Source: JAAYZB01 sp937958685
GTDB lineage: Bacteria; Bacillota_I; Bacilli_A; Izemoplasmatales; Hujiaoplasmataceae
Direction: 5' to 3'
Length of the DNA stretch: 13,409 nucleotides
Assembly: GCA_036824265.1 (NCBI GenBank)
Contig: DAITAL010000032.1
Location: 1-13,409, forward strand
The notes under the pieces were generated by a model. It did not search any database and was not told where the DNA came from. It worked only from the letters and a program-made list of their open reading frames with translations. Position numbers and translations under genes: made by a program. Numbering within the stretch: the first letter of the stretch is position 1; each line of letters begins with the position of its first letter. Shown here piece after piece: positions 6,791 through 13,409 of the stretch.

Positions 6791-7849
6791 TTATTGATAC
6801 GTGATGGCATCGACCGTTTTGCGATCGAGTCTGGCTATTAGGGCAGTCACGAGTTTGACCGTGTTGTCATAATCGTCCTGGTGGATGATCGAGGTGTGGG
6901 AATGGATGTAACGCGACGCCATGCAGATGGCGATGCTTGGGCATCCGCTTTGGTTGAGATGGATCTTGCCGGCATCGGTGCCACCACGGTTGAGATATGA
7001 CAACTGGTAGGGAATCTTGAGTTCCGCTGCTGTTTTTTCCACAAACGCCCGCAGACCGACGTGGCCGACCATCGAACTGTCATAAACCATCAGACAAGGG
7101 CCAAGGCCGAGCACCGTCTCCTTGGAGCCGCCGGGATAGTCGTTGCCGATCGTCACGTCGACGGAGATGCCGATGTCGGGTTCAACCATGTAACTGGCAG
7201 TCCCGGCGCCGCGCAAACCGACTTCCTCCATAACCGTTCCAACACCGTAATAGGTGTTCGGATGGGTTGTGGTTTGCAGATTGTCGAGAACTTCCAGTAG
7301 GACTCCGACACCGACGCGGTCGTCAAAGGCTTTTGCAAGCAGATACTTTTTATTGGCCAGGTGTTGAAATTCGATATAGGGAGTGACCATGTCACCGATC
7401 GCGATGCCCAGTTTTTCGGCTTCCTTCTTGGTGGAAACACCGATATCGATAAACATGTCAGCGAGTTCGACGACCTTCTTCTTTTCCTCGGCACCAAGGA
7501 TGTGCGGGGGTTTGGAACCGACGACGCCCCTGATCGCTTTGCCGTTTTTGGTGCGGATCGTGAATTGTTGGCTGAGAACGACATGTCCCCACCAACCGCC
7601 CGCGGCGACGAATTTGATATAGCCGTCCTTGGTGATCTCGGAGACGATGAAGCCGATCTCATCCATGTGGCCGGCGACCATGATCCTGACGTCCGGATCC
7701 GTCCCGGCTTTTTTGAGGATCACCGACCCCAACTTGTCGAAAGCGATCTCCGCCTTGCCTTGGGCATAAGCGCCCACGAATTCGCGAACTTCCCGTTCAT
7801 TGCCGGGAATCGCCTCGAGCATCGTCAGTTTTTGTAGTAATTTACTCAT
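6791..7849 (-). CDS. M42-family metal-dependent aminopeptidase (glutamyl aminopeptidase / FrvX-like)
   Basis: 352 aa, typical of the family. These cytosolic two-metal enzymes form large hollow assemblies (TET-type) and trim N-terminal residues from short peptides. All metal and catalytic positions appear intact: AGHMDEIG with H61 and D63, AFDDRVG with D176, VMEEVGLRGAG with E208/E209, DVTIG with D231, and RYIHSH with H316. An insertion domain (about 75-165) interrupts the catalytic domain as usual. The frame is open to 7915, but the ATG at 7849 is chosen because GGAGG lies six bases upstream and MSKLLQKLTMLEAIPGNE is the family N-terminus. The preceding bases belong to a structured leader of about 200 nt from a consensus promoter. 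Members differ in specificity (Glu, Leu, Lys), which I cannot assign. Confidence 0.94.
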   Translation of the reverse strand: MSKLLQKLTMLEAIPGNEREVREFVGAYAQGKAEIAFDKLGSVILKKAGTDPDVRIMVAGHMDEIGFIVSEITKDGYIKFVAAGGWWGHVVLSQQFTIRTKNGKAIRGVVGSKPPHILGAEEKKKVVELADMFIDIGVSTKKEAEKLGIAIGDMVTPYIEFQHLANKKYLLAKAFDDRVGVGVLLEVLDNLQTTTHPNTYYGVGTVMEEVGLRGAGTASYMVEPDIGISVDVTIGNDYPGGSKETVLGLGPCLMVYDSSMVGHVGLRAFVEKTAAELKIPYQLSYLNRGGTDAGKIHLNQSGCPSIAICMASRYIHSHTSIIHQDDYDNTVKLVTALIARLDRKTVDAITYQ

Positions 7850-7878
7850 AGATACCTCCGTTTGCAGACATAGAAAAC

Positions 7879-8047
7879 ACTTGGACAGTTGGAAATCACT
7901 CGAGCAGACAAACATCTACCCCAAGGTGGGCGTCTCTTGCGTTCCCTTTAGGATTCCTAACTTAATAGGCTTTCAACACCAGGAAGGCCTTGACTCCCTT
8001 TCTAATACTGTAGGTCGCGGGTGAGTGATTTCCAACCATCCAAGTAT
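7879..8047 (-). ncRNA. Structured leader RNA or independent small RNA upstream of the M42 peptidase gene
   Basis: The consensus promoter at 8054-8082 puts a transcript start near 8047. From there CUUGGA, two unpaired bases and GUUGGAAAUCACUC (8044 down to 8023) pair with the exact complement at 7901-7880: 20 base pairs in a 22-position stem with one 2x2 internal loop, enclosing about 121 nt. Inside are further possible helices: CUAC/GUAG, CAAGG/CCUUG, a small UUAGG/CCUAA hairpin and GGG..CG/CG..CCC. The size (about 167 nt) and closed rod-like ends recall 6S RNA, and the position suits a riboswitch-like leader. I cannot match it to a known family: T-box, lysine, cobalamin, SAM and M-box landmarks are absent. 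No strong terminator follows, and the M42 start codon is 30 nt beyond. Confidence 0.55.
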
Positions 8048-8048
8048 A

Positions 8049-8070
8049 TTTTCATTATATATAATGAAAA
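8049..8070. repeat. Perfect 22-bp palindrome over the -10 region of the M42 promoter
   Basis: TTTTCATTATA is followed directly by its exact reverse complement. It covers the -10 box, the start-site side and 11 bp of the spacer, so a dimeric repressor bound here would block RNA polymerase. It is AT-rich, which raises the chance of coincidence. Confidence 0.7.
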
Positions 8071-8082
8071 AGCCAATGTCAA
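8054..8082 (-). promoter_or_regulatory. Consensus promoter of the structured RNA and M42 gene
   Basis: Minus strand TTGACA (8077-8082), exactly 17 bp, then TATAAT (8054-8059): both boxes match the housekeeping sigma consensus fully. The -10 box lies inside a 22-bp perfect palindrome (8049-8070). Confidence 0.9.
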
Positions 8083-8092
8083 CCGAAGGGCC

Positions 8093-8120
8093 AAAAAAAG
8101 CAGGCGATTTTGCCTGCTTT
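8093..8120 (-). terminator. Intrinsic terminator of ppdK
   Basis: Minus strand AAAGCAGGC / GCCTGCTTT form a perfect 9-bp stem around AAAATC, with a T-run continuing through 8093. It begins 14 bp after the ppdK stop codon. Confidence 0.95.
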
Positions 8121-8134
8121 AGGGGTTTTGTTGA

Positions 8135-10756
8135 TCAACGGGGGTTCTTGATGTTCGCGTGGGCGGCAGCCAGTCGGGCGATCGGCACGCGGAAGGGAGA
8201 ACAGGAGACATAGGAAAGGCCGATGTTGTGACAGAATTCAACGGACATCGGATCGCCGCCGTGTTCGCCGCAAATTCCGAGTTTGATGTCGGGTCTGACC
8301 TTTTTGCCAAGCTCGACCGCCATTTCCATGAGTTTGCCGACCCCCTTGATATCGACATGGGCAAAGGGATCGTTTTCGAAGATTTTCTTCTGGTAGTAGT
8401 CGGCAAGGAACTTGCCGGCATCATCGCGGCTGAAGCCGAAGGTCATCTGCGTCAGGTCATTGGTCCCAAAACTGAAGAACTCCGCTTCGGTCGCGATCTC
8501 GTCCGCCAGCAGGGCGGCGCGGGGAATCTCGATCATCGTGCCGACGAGATATGTGAGTTTGACATTGTTCTTCTTGATGATTTCCTCGGCGGTATTGACA
8601 ATGATGTCCTTGAGCATTTTCAGTTCCTTGACATCGCCGACAAGCGGGATCATGATTTCCGGAACGACGTTGCCACCCTTCTTGTTCACTTCGATGGCGG
8701 CTTCGATGACTGCTGTCGTCTGCATGACAGCGATTTCCGGATAGGTGACAGTCAAGCGGACACCACGGTGACCGAGCATCGGATTGGACTCGTGCAGGCC
8801 GATGACGGTGGCCTTGAGTTCTTCGAAGGTGAGCCCCATCTCTTTGGCGAGTTCGGCGATGTCCTCGTCCTCCGTTGGCAGGAATTCGTGCAATGGCGGA
8901 TCCAAATACCTGATTGTGACAGGATAACCGTTCATCTCCTCATAGAGGCCGATAAAGTCTTTCTTCTGCATTGGCAGGAGCTTGTTGAGGGCGTGTTGAC
9001 GTTCCTTGAGGGTTTTGGCGACGATCATCTCGCGCATCGCGGGAATCCGGTCCGCATCGAAAAACATGTGTTCGGTGCGGCAAAGGCCGATGCCTTCAGC
9101 GCCGAATCTGTAAGCTTGACGGGCATCGCGGGGATTGTCGGCGTTGGTTCTGACTTTCAAGGCGCGGTATTTGTCGGCCCAAGCCATCAGTTTGGCAAAA
9201 TCGCCAGAAACGGTGGCATCAACGGTCTTGATCTGCTCGCCGTAGATGTTTCCGGTGGTGCCGTCGAGGGAAATCCAATCGCCTTCGTGGTATTTCTTGC
9301 CGCCGACTTCGAAGTATTTCTTTTCTTCGTAGACTTTGACGCTGCCGGCACCGGCGACGCAACATGTTCCCATGCCCCTGGCGACGACGGCTGCGTGCGA
9401 GGTCATGCCGCCGCGGCTGGTGAGCACGCCTTTAGCGACGACCATGCCCTCGATGTCTTCCGGAGAGGTTTCCTGACGAACGAGAATGACGGGATTGCCT
9501 TCCTTGACCAGCTCTTGGGCACGTTCGGCGGTGAACACCGCTTTTCCGGTCGCCGCGCCTGGAGAGGCATTCAGACCGGTGGCGATGATGGTGGCTTTTC
9601 GGAGCGACTCGGGATCAAATTGGCGATGGAGCAACGAGTCAAGTTGTTTGGGTTCGACCTTCAGCAAAGCTTCCTTTTCGGTGAGCAAACCTTCCGCGAC
9701 CAAGTCGATGGCGATCTTCAGCGCGGCTTGTGCTGTCCGCTTGCCGTTGCGGGTTTGGAGCATGTAGAGTTTGCCTTTTTCAATGGTGAACTCCATGTCC
9801 TGCATATCGCGGTAATGAGCCTCAAGCTTGTGTGAAATGGTTTGAAATTCCTCGTAGATCGCGGGATTGTCGCGTTTGAGTTCAGAAATCGGTTTGGGGG
9901 TTCTGATGCCGGCGACGACATCCTCGCCTTGGGCGTTGAAGAGATATTCCCCATAAAGGACCTTTTCTCCGGTCGATGGATCGCGAGTGAAAGCAACACC
10001 GGTTCCGGAGTCGTCGCCCATGTTACCGAAGACCATCGACTGGACATTGACGGCTGTTCCCCACTCATAGGGAATATTGTTCAAACGTCTGTAGGTGTTC
10101 GCGCGCGGATTGTCCCAGGAGCGGAAAACGGCCTGGATGGATTCGATCAACTGGATCTTGGGGTCCTGTGGAAATTCCTCGCCCTTGAGTTCCCGGTATT
10201 TTTCAAGAAACCCCTTGACGATCGCCTTCATGTCGTTATGGTCGAGTTCGGTGTCCAGCTCGACATGTTTTGCCGCTTTGCTCGCCTCGAGGATCGCCTC
10301 AAAATTGCTTTTCGGGATCTCCATGACGACATCGGCGAACATCTGGATGAAACGACGGTAGGAGTCATAGGCAAAACGCGGGTTGTTGGTCAATTTTGCC
10401 AGGCCTTCGACGACCTTGTCATTCAAGCCGAGATTCAGGATTGTGTCCATCATTCCCGGCATGGAGGCGCGGGCGCCCGAACGCACGGAGACGAGGAAGG
10501 GGTTGGCGGAATCGCCGAATTTTTTTCCGGCTGACTTCTCGGTCTCGGAAAGAGCCTTGTCGATCTGGGCGATGATCTCGTCGCTGATTTTCCGTCCGTC
10601 CGCATAGTAACGGGTGCAGGCCTCGGTGGTGACGGTGAAGCCTTGGGGAACGGGCATGCCAAGGTTGGTCATTTCCGCGAGATTGGCACCTTTACCCCCA
10701 AGCAGATTCTTCATCGAGGCATTGCCCTCTTTGAACAAATATACGTATTTGGTCAT
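8135..10756 (-). CDS. ppdK: Pyruvate, phosphate dikinase
   Basis: 873 aa, the standard length. It interconverts ATP + pyruvate + Pi and AMP + PEP + PPi, in the glycolytic or gluconeogenic direction depending on the cell. Domains in order: N-terminal ATP-binding (GGKGANLAEM 20-29; RSGARASMPGMMDTILNLG 92-110), the swivelling phosphohistidine domain with GGMTSHAAVVARG (catalytic H454; T452 is the position targeted by PPDK regulatory proteins), and the C-terminal PEP/pyruvate TIM barrel (GIGLCRTEHMFF 555-566, NPMLGHRGVRL 658-668, GTMIEIPRAAL, SFGTNDLTQMTFGFSRDD, CGEHGGDP with catalytic C829). The frame is open to 10786, but the ATG at 10756 is the start: AGGAAAGGAAA precedes it, MTKYVYLF is the family N-terminus, and the upstream ATG would lie at the transcription start. 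No PPDK regulatory-protein gene is in the window. Confidence 0.98.
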   Translation of the reverse strand: MTKYVYLFKEGNASMKNLLGGKGANLAEMTNLGMPVPQGFTVTTEACTRYYADGRKISDEIIAQIDKALSETEKSAGKKFGDSANPFLVSVRSGARASMPGMMDTILNLGLNDKVVEGLAKLTNNPRFAYDSYRRFIQMFADVVMEIPKSNFEAILEASKAAKHVELDTELDHNDMKAIVKGFLEKYRELKGEEFPQDPKIQLIESIQAVFRSWDNPRANTYRRLNNIPYEWGTAVNVQSMVFGNMGDDSGTGVAFTRDPSTGEKVLYGEYLFNAQGEDVVAGIRTPKPISELKRDNPAIYEEFQTISHKLEAHYRDMQDMEFTIEKGKLYMLQTRNGKRTAQAALKIAIDLVAEGLLTEKEALLKVEPKQLDSLLHRQFDPESLRKATIIATGLNASPGAATGKAVFTAERAQELVKEGNPVILVRQETSPEDIEGMVVAKGVLTSRGGMTSHAAVVARGMGTCCVAGAGSVKVYEEKKYFEVGGKKYHEGDWISLDGTTGNIYGEQIKTVDATVSGDFAKLMAWADKYRALKVRTNADNPRDARQAYRFGAEGIGLCRTEHMFFDADRIPAMREMIVAKTLKERQHALNKLLPMQKKDFIGLYEEMNGYPVTIRYLDPPLHEFLPTEDEDIAELAKEMGLTFEELKATVIGLHESNPMLGHRGVRLTVTYPEIAVMQTTAVIEAAIEVNKKGGNVVPEIMIPLVGDVKELKMLKDIIVNTAEEIIKKNNVKLTYLVGTMIEIPRAALLADEIATEAEFFSFGTNDLTQMTFGFSRDDAGKFLADYYQKKIFENDPFAHVDIKGVGKLMEMAVELGKKVRPDIKLGICGEHGGDPMSVEFCHNIGLSYVSCSPFRVPIARLAAAHANIKNPR

Positions 10757-10795
10757 ACAAATTTCCTTTCCTGAAACAGATTTCATACTGGGATA

Positions 10796-10824
10796 ATTAT
10801 ATCATTATCTACGATAAATTTCAA
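10796..10824 (-). promoter_or_regulatory. Promoter of ppdK
   Basis: Minus strand TTGAAA (10819-10824), 17 bp, then TATAAT (10796-10801), giving a leader of about 30 nt. Two inverted repeats overlap it: ATTTCA-AA-TGAAAT at 10818-10831 over the -35, and GATAAT-N6-ATTATC at 10792-10809 over the -10. Confidence 0.85.
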
Positions 10825-10856
10825 ATGAAATAACAGTGTTTGCGCTAACTTGCAGC

Positions 10857-12461
10857 TCAACCACCCATCTTGGCAAACAGCCTGGGAGCCGAGCGCATGA
10901 CAAGCAGATAAAATCCAAGAAAGACCAGGGCGTTGAGGAGCGTTGCCAGCAGCAAGGCGCCGTTCCAGCCGAGGGGAGCCAGCGTGAAACTGATCAAAAA
11001 CCCATCAGCGACCATGATGCCGAAGCCCCCAAAAACGCCGATCAAGGCGCCGATGCTTTGCTTGACGACCTCGGTCTCATTGAGAAACTCAAATTTGGGA
11101 AAATGGAGATTGATGAAACTACCCATCGCCGAGGTGGCTAGCGAGAGCACCGCCACCGCCAACAGCATCGTCACCATCGAATAGGCACTGATCCCAAAGG
11201 CGATCGTCATCAGTACGATCGCCACGAAGGCGAATGGCAAGCCCAGCAGGACATTGAAAGCCATCTTCGACTGCATCACTTGTGTAGCCTTGAGCGGGAG
11301 ACTCTTGATCAGCCAGAAATTCTTGCCTTCGAGCGACAGACTGATGGCGGAGGTATAGACCATCGAGACACAGAAACCGACAAAAACCATGACAACCATC
11401 TCGATCGGCAGGGGGAATCCGGTCATTTCGGTCAGAAACGCGGCAATCTTGCTCTTATAGGCCAAACTCAAGATTCCAATCAGGATCAGGATGATCGGGC
11501 CGAAACCGGAATTGACGGCGTAGATCGGGACATTGATGAATTTCCGCGCTTCTTTGATGATCAGCGACTCAAACACCGAGCGCTGACGGAACTTGACCGG
11601 GCGCAGATTTTTGCCCGTCTTGACGCTCAACGCCTGCTGGTTTGTCGAGACGACCATCTTGCTGATCAGAAAAACGAACGCCGCAAGCGGCAGTGCCTGC
11701 GACAGCACCAGATAGATAAGCGATAGCAGCTGATGGTCGTGAACGGCCTCCACAAACCAGGTCAGCGGCGGGTAGTATGCCATGAGAAACGCCAGCAGTC
11801 CCTGCTGTTGGAGGAGCGGGTTGTCCTCCCCCGGGACCGCAAAGCTCATCGAGAAGACAGTAAACGCGAGAACGACAACGAACAGGAGTATGGTGTAGAG
11901 GATGTTGCTCTTGCGAAAGCGCGAGGTCAACCGGGCGATCAGGAGCGACAAAAAAGCGAAGATGATCAGCGGAATCACGGGAATCAGCAAGAATCCCACC
12001 AGGAAGATGAGCAAAGTCACCATGTCGAAACCCCGATGCCAAAAGTACGCAAAAGCGATGGGGAGCGAGACCATGGCAAGGCCGATGTAGAGGAAACTCA
12101 TCATCACCGTCAGTTTGGCGAGCAGGACCGTGCGCGGATTGAGCGGCAACGGCGCCAAAATCTCATAATCCTTGAATTTGAAAAGGTAGCCGTTGGCGCG
12201 AAAAAGCGTGATCATGATCGATAAGGTGGTCGCATAGGCAAACAAGAACACCAGCAACGTGTCAAGCATGTCCAACTCGACCAAGTATTTCCCGAGATCG
12301 AAGAACAAATAGCCAAAAGAGAAGAGAAACGCCCCGAAAGCGTACAGAATCACGAATCCCAGCAACAACGCCTTCTTCTTGTTCTTTCTGATGTCGGTGC
12401 CGATAAAGCGGTTGAGCGAGAAGTTTTCCTTGAAGAAAACCCGCACGAGTTTGGCGTACAT
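10857..12461 (-). CDS. ABC transporter permease, ABC-2-like, about 12 membrane helices
   Basis: 534 aa with about twelve hydrophobic segments, at roughly residues 31-54, 66-87, 111-140, 147-177, 187-209, 243-271, 317-335, 352-376, 400-424, 428-452, 468-492 and 498-522. It is the membrane half of a transporter whose ATPase is encoded just upstream. A pair of similar segments, at 99-117 (ILAPLPLNP...) and 382-400 (LIKSLPLKA...), each just before a helix, suggests an internal duplication. Two adjacent ATG codons (12464, 12461) overlap the ATPase stop TGA; the second is preferred because it is six bases after AGGA, but the first cannot be excluded. The frame is open to 12638 but that part lies inside the ATPase gene. 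Substrate unknown; export or membrane stress functions are typical of such pairs. No terminator is seen after the gene. Confidence 0.85.
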   Translation of the reverse strand: MYAKLVRVFFKENFSLNRFIGTDIRKNKKKALLLGFVILYAFGAFLFSFGYLFFDLGKYLVELDMLDTLLVFLFAYATTLSIMITLFRANGYLFKFKDYEILAPLPLNPRTVLLAKLTVMMSFLYIGLAMVSLPIAFAYFWHRGFDMVTLLIFLVGFLLIPVIPLIIFAFLSLLIARLTSRFRKSNILYTILLFVVVLAFTVFSMSFAVPGEDNPLLQQQGLLAFLMAYYPPLTWFVEAVHDHQLLSLIYLVLSQALPLAAFVFLISKMVVSTNQQALSVKTGKNLRPVKFRQRSVFESLIIKEARKFINVPIYAVNSGFGPIILILIGILSLAYKSKIAAFLTEMTGFPLPIEMVVMVFVGFCVSMVYTSAISLSLEGKNFWLIKSLPLKATQVMQSKMAFNVLLGLPFAFVAIVLMTIAFGISAYSMVTMLLAVAVLSLATSAMGSFINLHFPKFEFLNETEVVKQSIGALIGVFGGFGIMVADGFLISFTLAPLGWNGALLLATLLNALVFLGFYLLVMRSAPRLFAKMGG

Positions 12462-13174
12462 CATGATTCCTGGATCAACTCCATGAAGATGCTCTCCAGC
12501 GACTTGTCCTTGATGATTTTTTCGGTATAGCCATCGGCGACGATCTTCCCATGCTTGATGATGGCGACTTTGTTGCATAACTTCTCCACCACTTCGAGGA
12601 CATGCGTCGAAAAGAAAATCAGCGCTCCCTGGGCACACATTTCCTTGAAGACTTCCTTGATCAGAAAGCTTGCTTTGGGATCAAGACCGACGAATGGTTC
12701 GTCCAGCAGCATGATTTTCGGCTCGTGAATCAAGGCGCCGGTGAGCACCAGTTTTTGTTTCATCCCATGGGAATACGAGGAGACAGGATTATTGAGGGCA
12801 TCGGTGATCTCGAACATCGTGGCGTATTTTTCGATCAATTGGGCGCGGCGGAGCAGATCGATTTGATATACATCGGCGATGAAATCCAGATACTGCACGC
12901 CCGTCAATGATTCATAGATGTCGGGATTGTCGGGGATATAGGCGAAAAGACGTTTTGCCTCCAGCGGTTCTTTGACGATCGAATGACCGGCGATTGTCAC
13001 ATCGCCTTCATCAAAGGCGATGATACCGGCGATTGATTTGAGCAGCGTCGTCTTTCCGGCTCCGTTGTGTCCGACAAAGCCGTAGATGTCACCGGCATCG
13101 AGGCTGAGCGAGACATTGTCACACGCTTTCTTCTTTCCGTCATAACTTTTTGAAAGCTTCCTGATTTCCAACAT
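12461..13174 (-). CDS. ABC transporter ATP-binding protein (EcsA-like)
   Basis: 237 aa. Walker A GHNGAGKT (35-42), signature YSHGM (134-138) in place of LSGGQ, Walker B IMLLDE (154-159), D-loop GLDP (163-166) and H-loop H191 are present, so it should hydrolyse ATP. The Q-loop position holds Asp82 (YIPDNPDIY) rather than Gln. The PDNP form and the SHGMKQK signature resemble EcsA of Bacillus (YIPETP, FSKGMKQK), so it probably belongs to that group, though the partner permease is longer than EcsB. The start is ATG 13174, with AAGGTGA seven bases upstream; the in-frame ATG at 13195 lies upstream of the predicted transcription start and is rejected. The stop codon overlaps the permease start. Confidence 0.92.
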   Translation of the reverse strand: MLEIRKLSKSYDGKKKACDNVSLSLDAGDIYGFVGHNGAGKTTLLKSIAGIIAFDEGDVTIAGHSIVKEPLEAKRLFAYIPDNPDIYESLTGVQYLDFIADVYQIDLLRRAQLIEKYATMFEITDALNNPVSSYSHGMKQKLVLTGALIHEPKIMLLDEPFVGLDPKASFLIKEVFKEMCAQGALIFFSTHVLEVVEKLCNKVAIIKHGKIVADGYTEKIIKDKSLESIFMELIQES

Positions 13175-13197
13175 AAAGTTCACCTTCCTTGGCATAA

Positions 13198-13226
13198 ATT
13201 ATACTCCACTATTCGGTATATGTCAA
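13198..13226 (-). promoter_or_regulatory. Consensus promoter of the ABC transporter operon
   Basis: Minus strand TTGACA (13221-13226), 17 bp, then TATAAT (13198-13203). The start falls near 13191, downstream of the ATG at 13195, which fixes the ATPase start at 13174. Confidence 0.9.
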
Positions 13227-13313
13227 TAATCTAAAATAATTAAAAATAATATATGTGTGATCATGTCGATTGGGTGATCTCAAGGCGTTGCGGCTGGTTG
13301 GCGTTTTTTTTGC

Positions 13314-13342
13314 TTGCATTTTTTACTGAACTTGATTATAAT
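13314..13342 (+). promoter_or_regulatory. Promoter of tRNA-Thr
   Basis: Plus strand TTGCAT (13314-13319), 17 bp, then TATAAT (13337-13342). The start would be about six bases before the tRNA. It is divergent from the ABC operon promoter. Confidence 0.85.
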
Positions 13343-13354
13343 ATGAAAGGCAAA

Positions 13355-13409
13355 GCTCCTATAGTTTAATGGCAGAACACAGCAATGGTAATGCTGAAAT
13401 TCAAGTTCG
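13355..13409 (+). tRNA. tRNA-Thr (anticodon GGT), 3' end cut off by the window edge
   Basis: Acceptor 5' strand GCTCCTA, TA, D arm GTTT/GAAC (one G-U pair), anticodon stem CAGCA/TGCTG around the loop ATGGTAA (anticodon GGT, reading ACC/ACU), then variable bases and the start of the T arm TCAAG-TTCG, where the window ends. It is the only plus-strand gene in the window and may lead a longer tRNA cluster beyond the edge. Confidence 0.92.

Noticed and set aside
7880..8044. Miniature transposable element with terminal inverted repeats
   Set aside because: No target-site duplication is visible at the ends, and a consensus promoter starts exactly at the stem; kept only as an alternative.
7850..8050. 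T-box or common riboswitch (lysine, cobalamin, SAM, M-box, glycine) in the M42 leader
   Set aside because: The conserved signatures of these classes (for example the T-box antiterminator sequence or the cobalamin B12 box) are not present on the transcribed strand.
10802..10857. Terminator between the ABC permease and ppdK
   Set aside because: No GC-rich hairpin with a T-run is present in this short gap, so some read-through into ppdK is possible.
13281..13310. Terminator hairpin before the T-run near 13304-13311
   Set aside because: The GGCGTT copies here are direct, not inverted, repeats and do not form a stem.

Overview
The window comes from a bacterium with about 50% GC, most likely a low-GC-type Gram-positive (Firmicutes or a relative such as the Erysipelotrichia/Acholeplasma neighbourhood). 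This placement is inferred from strong AAGGAGG-type ribosome binding sites, textbook TTGACA-N17-TATAAT promoters, the rsmD-coaD pair, an EcsA-like ABC ATPase, PPDK and an M42 peptidase. The standard code applies. TGA ends five genes, and after the ppdK TGA the frame stays open into a clear terminator, so TGA must be a stop. Every protein gene is on the minus strand; only the truncated tRNA at the right edge is on the plus strand. No mobile element, CRISPR array, toxin-antitoxin pair or phage gene is visible.

Layout, left to right. Positions 1-609 hold three arginine tRNA genes (anticodons CCG, CCT, TCT) in two transcription units with their own promoters and one terminator. Positions 636-5590 hold a two-gene operon. 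Its first gene encodes a soluble 674-aa protein joining an ODP/metallo-beta-lactamase-like domain, a GGDEF-like domain and a receiver domain, each lacking its key residues. Its second gene encodes a 967-aa membrane family-2 glycosyltransferase with an N-terminal helical-repeat region. Positions 5635-6768 hold rsmD-coaD. Positions 6791-8082 hold an M42 aminopeptidase gene preceded by a long leader that begins at a consensus promoter and is enclosed by a 22-position stem; this may be a structured RNA, either cis-regulatory or independent. Positions 8093-10824 hold ppdK. Positions 10857-13226 hold a two-gene ABC transporter operon. Positions 13314-13409 hold the promoter and 5' part of tRNA-Thr(GGT).

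Most of the region is housekeeping: translation (tRNAs, RsmD), coenzyme A synthesis (CoaD), peptide turnover (M42), pyruvate/PEP interconversion (PPDK) and a transporter. Two loci stand out. One is the degenerate-sensor plus glycosyltransferase operon, which resembles in logic the known pairing of degenerate GGDEF receptors with exopolysaccharide synthases (Bacillus YdaK/YdaM, Listeria PssE). The other is the structured leader of the M42 gene, with a perfect 22-bp palindrome over its -10 box.
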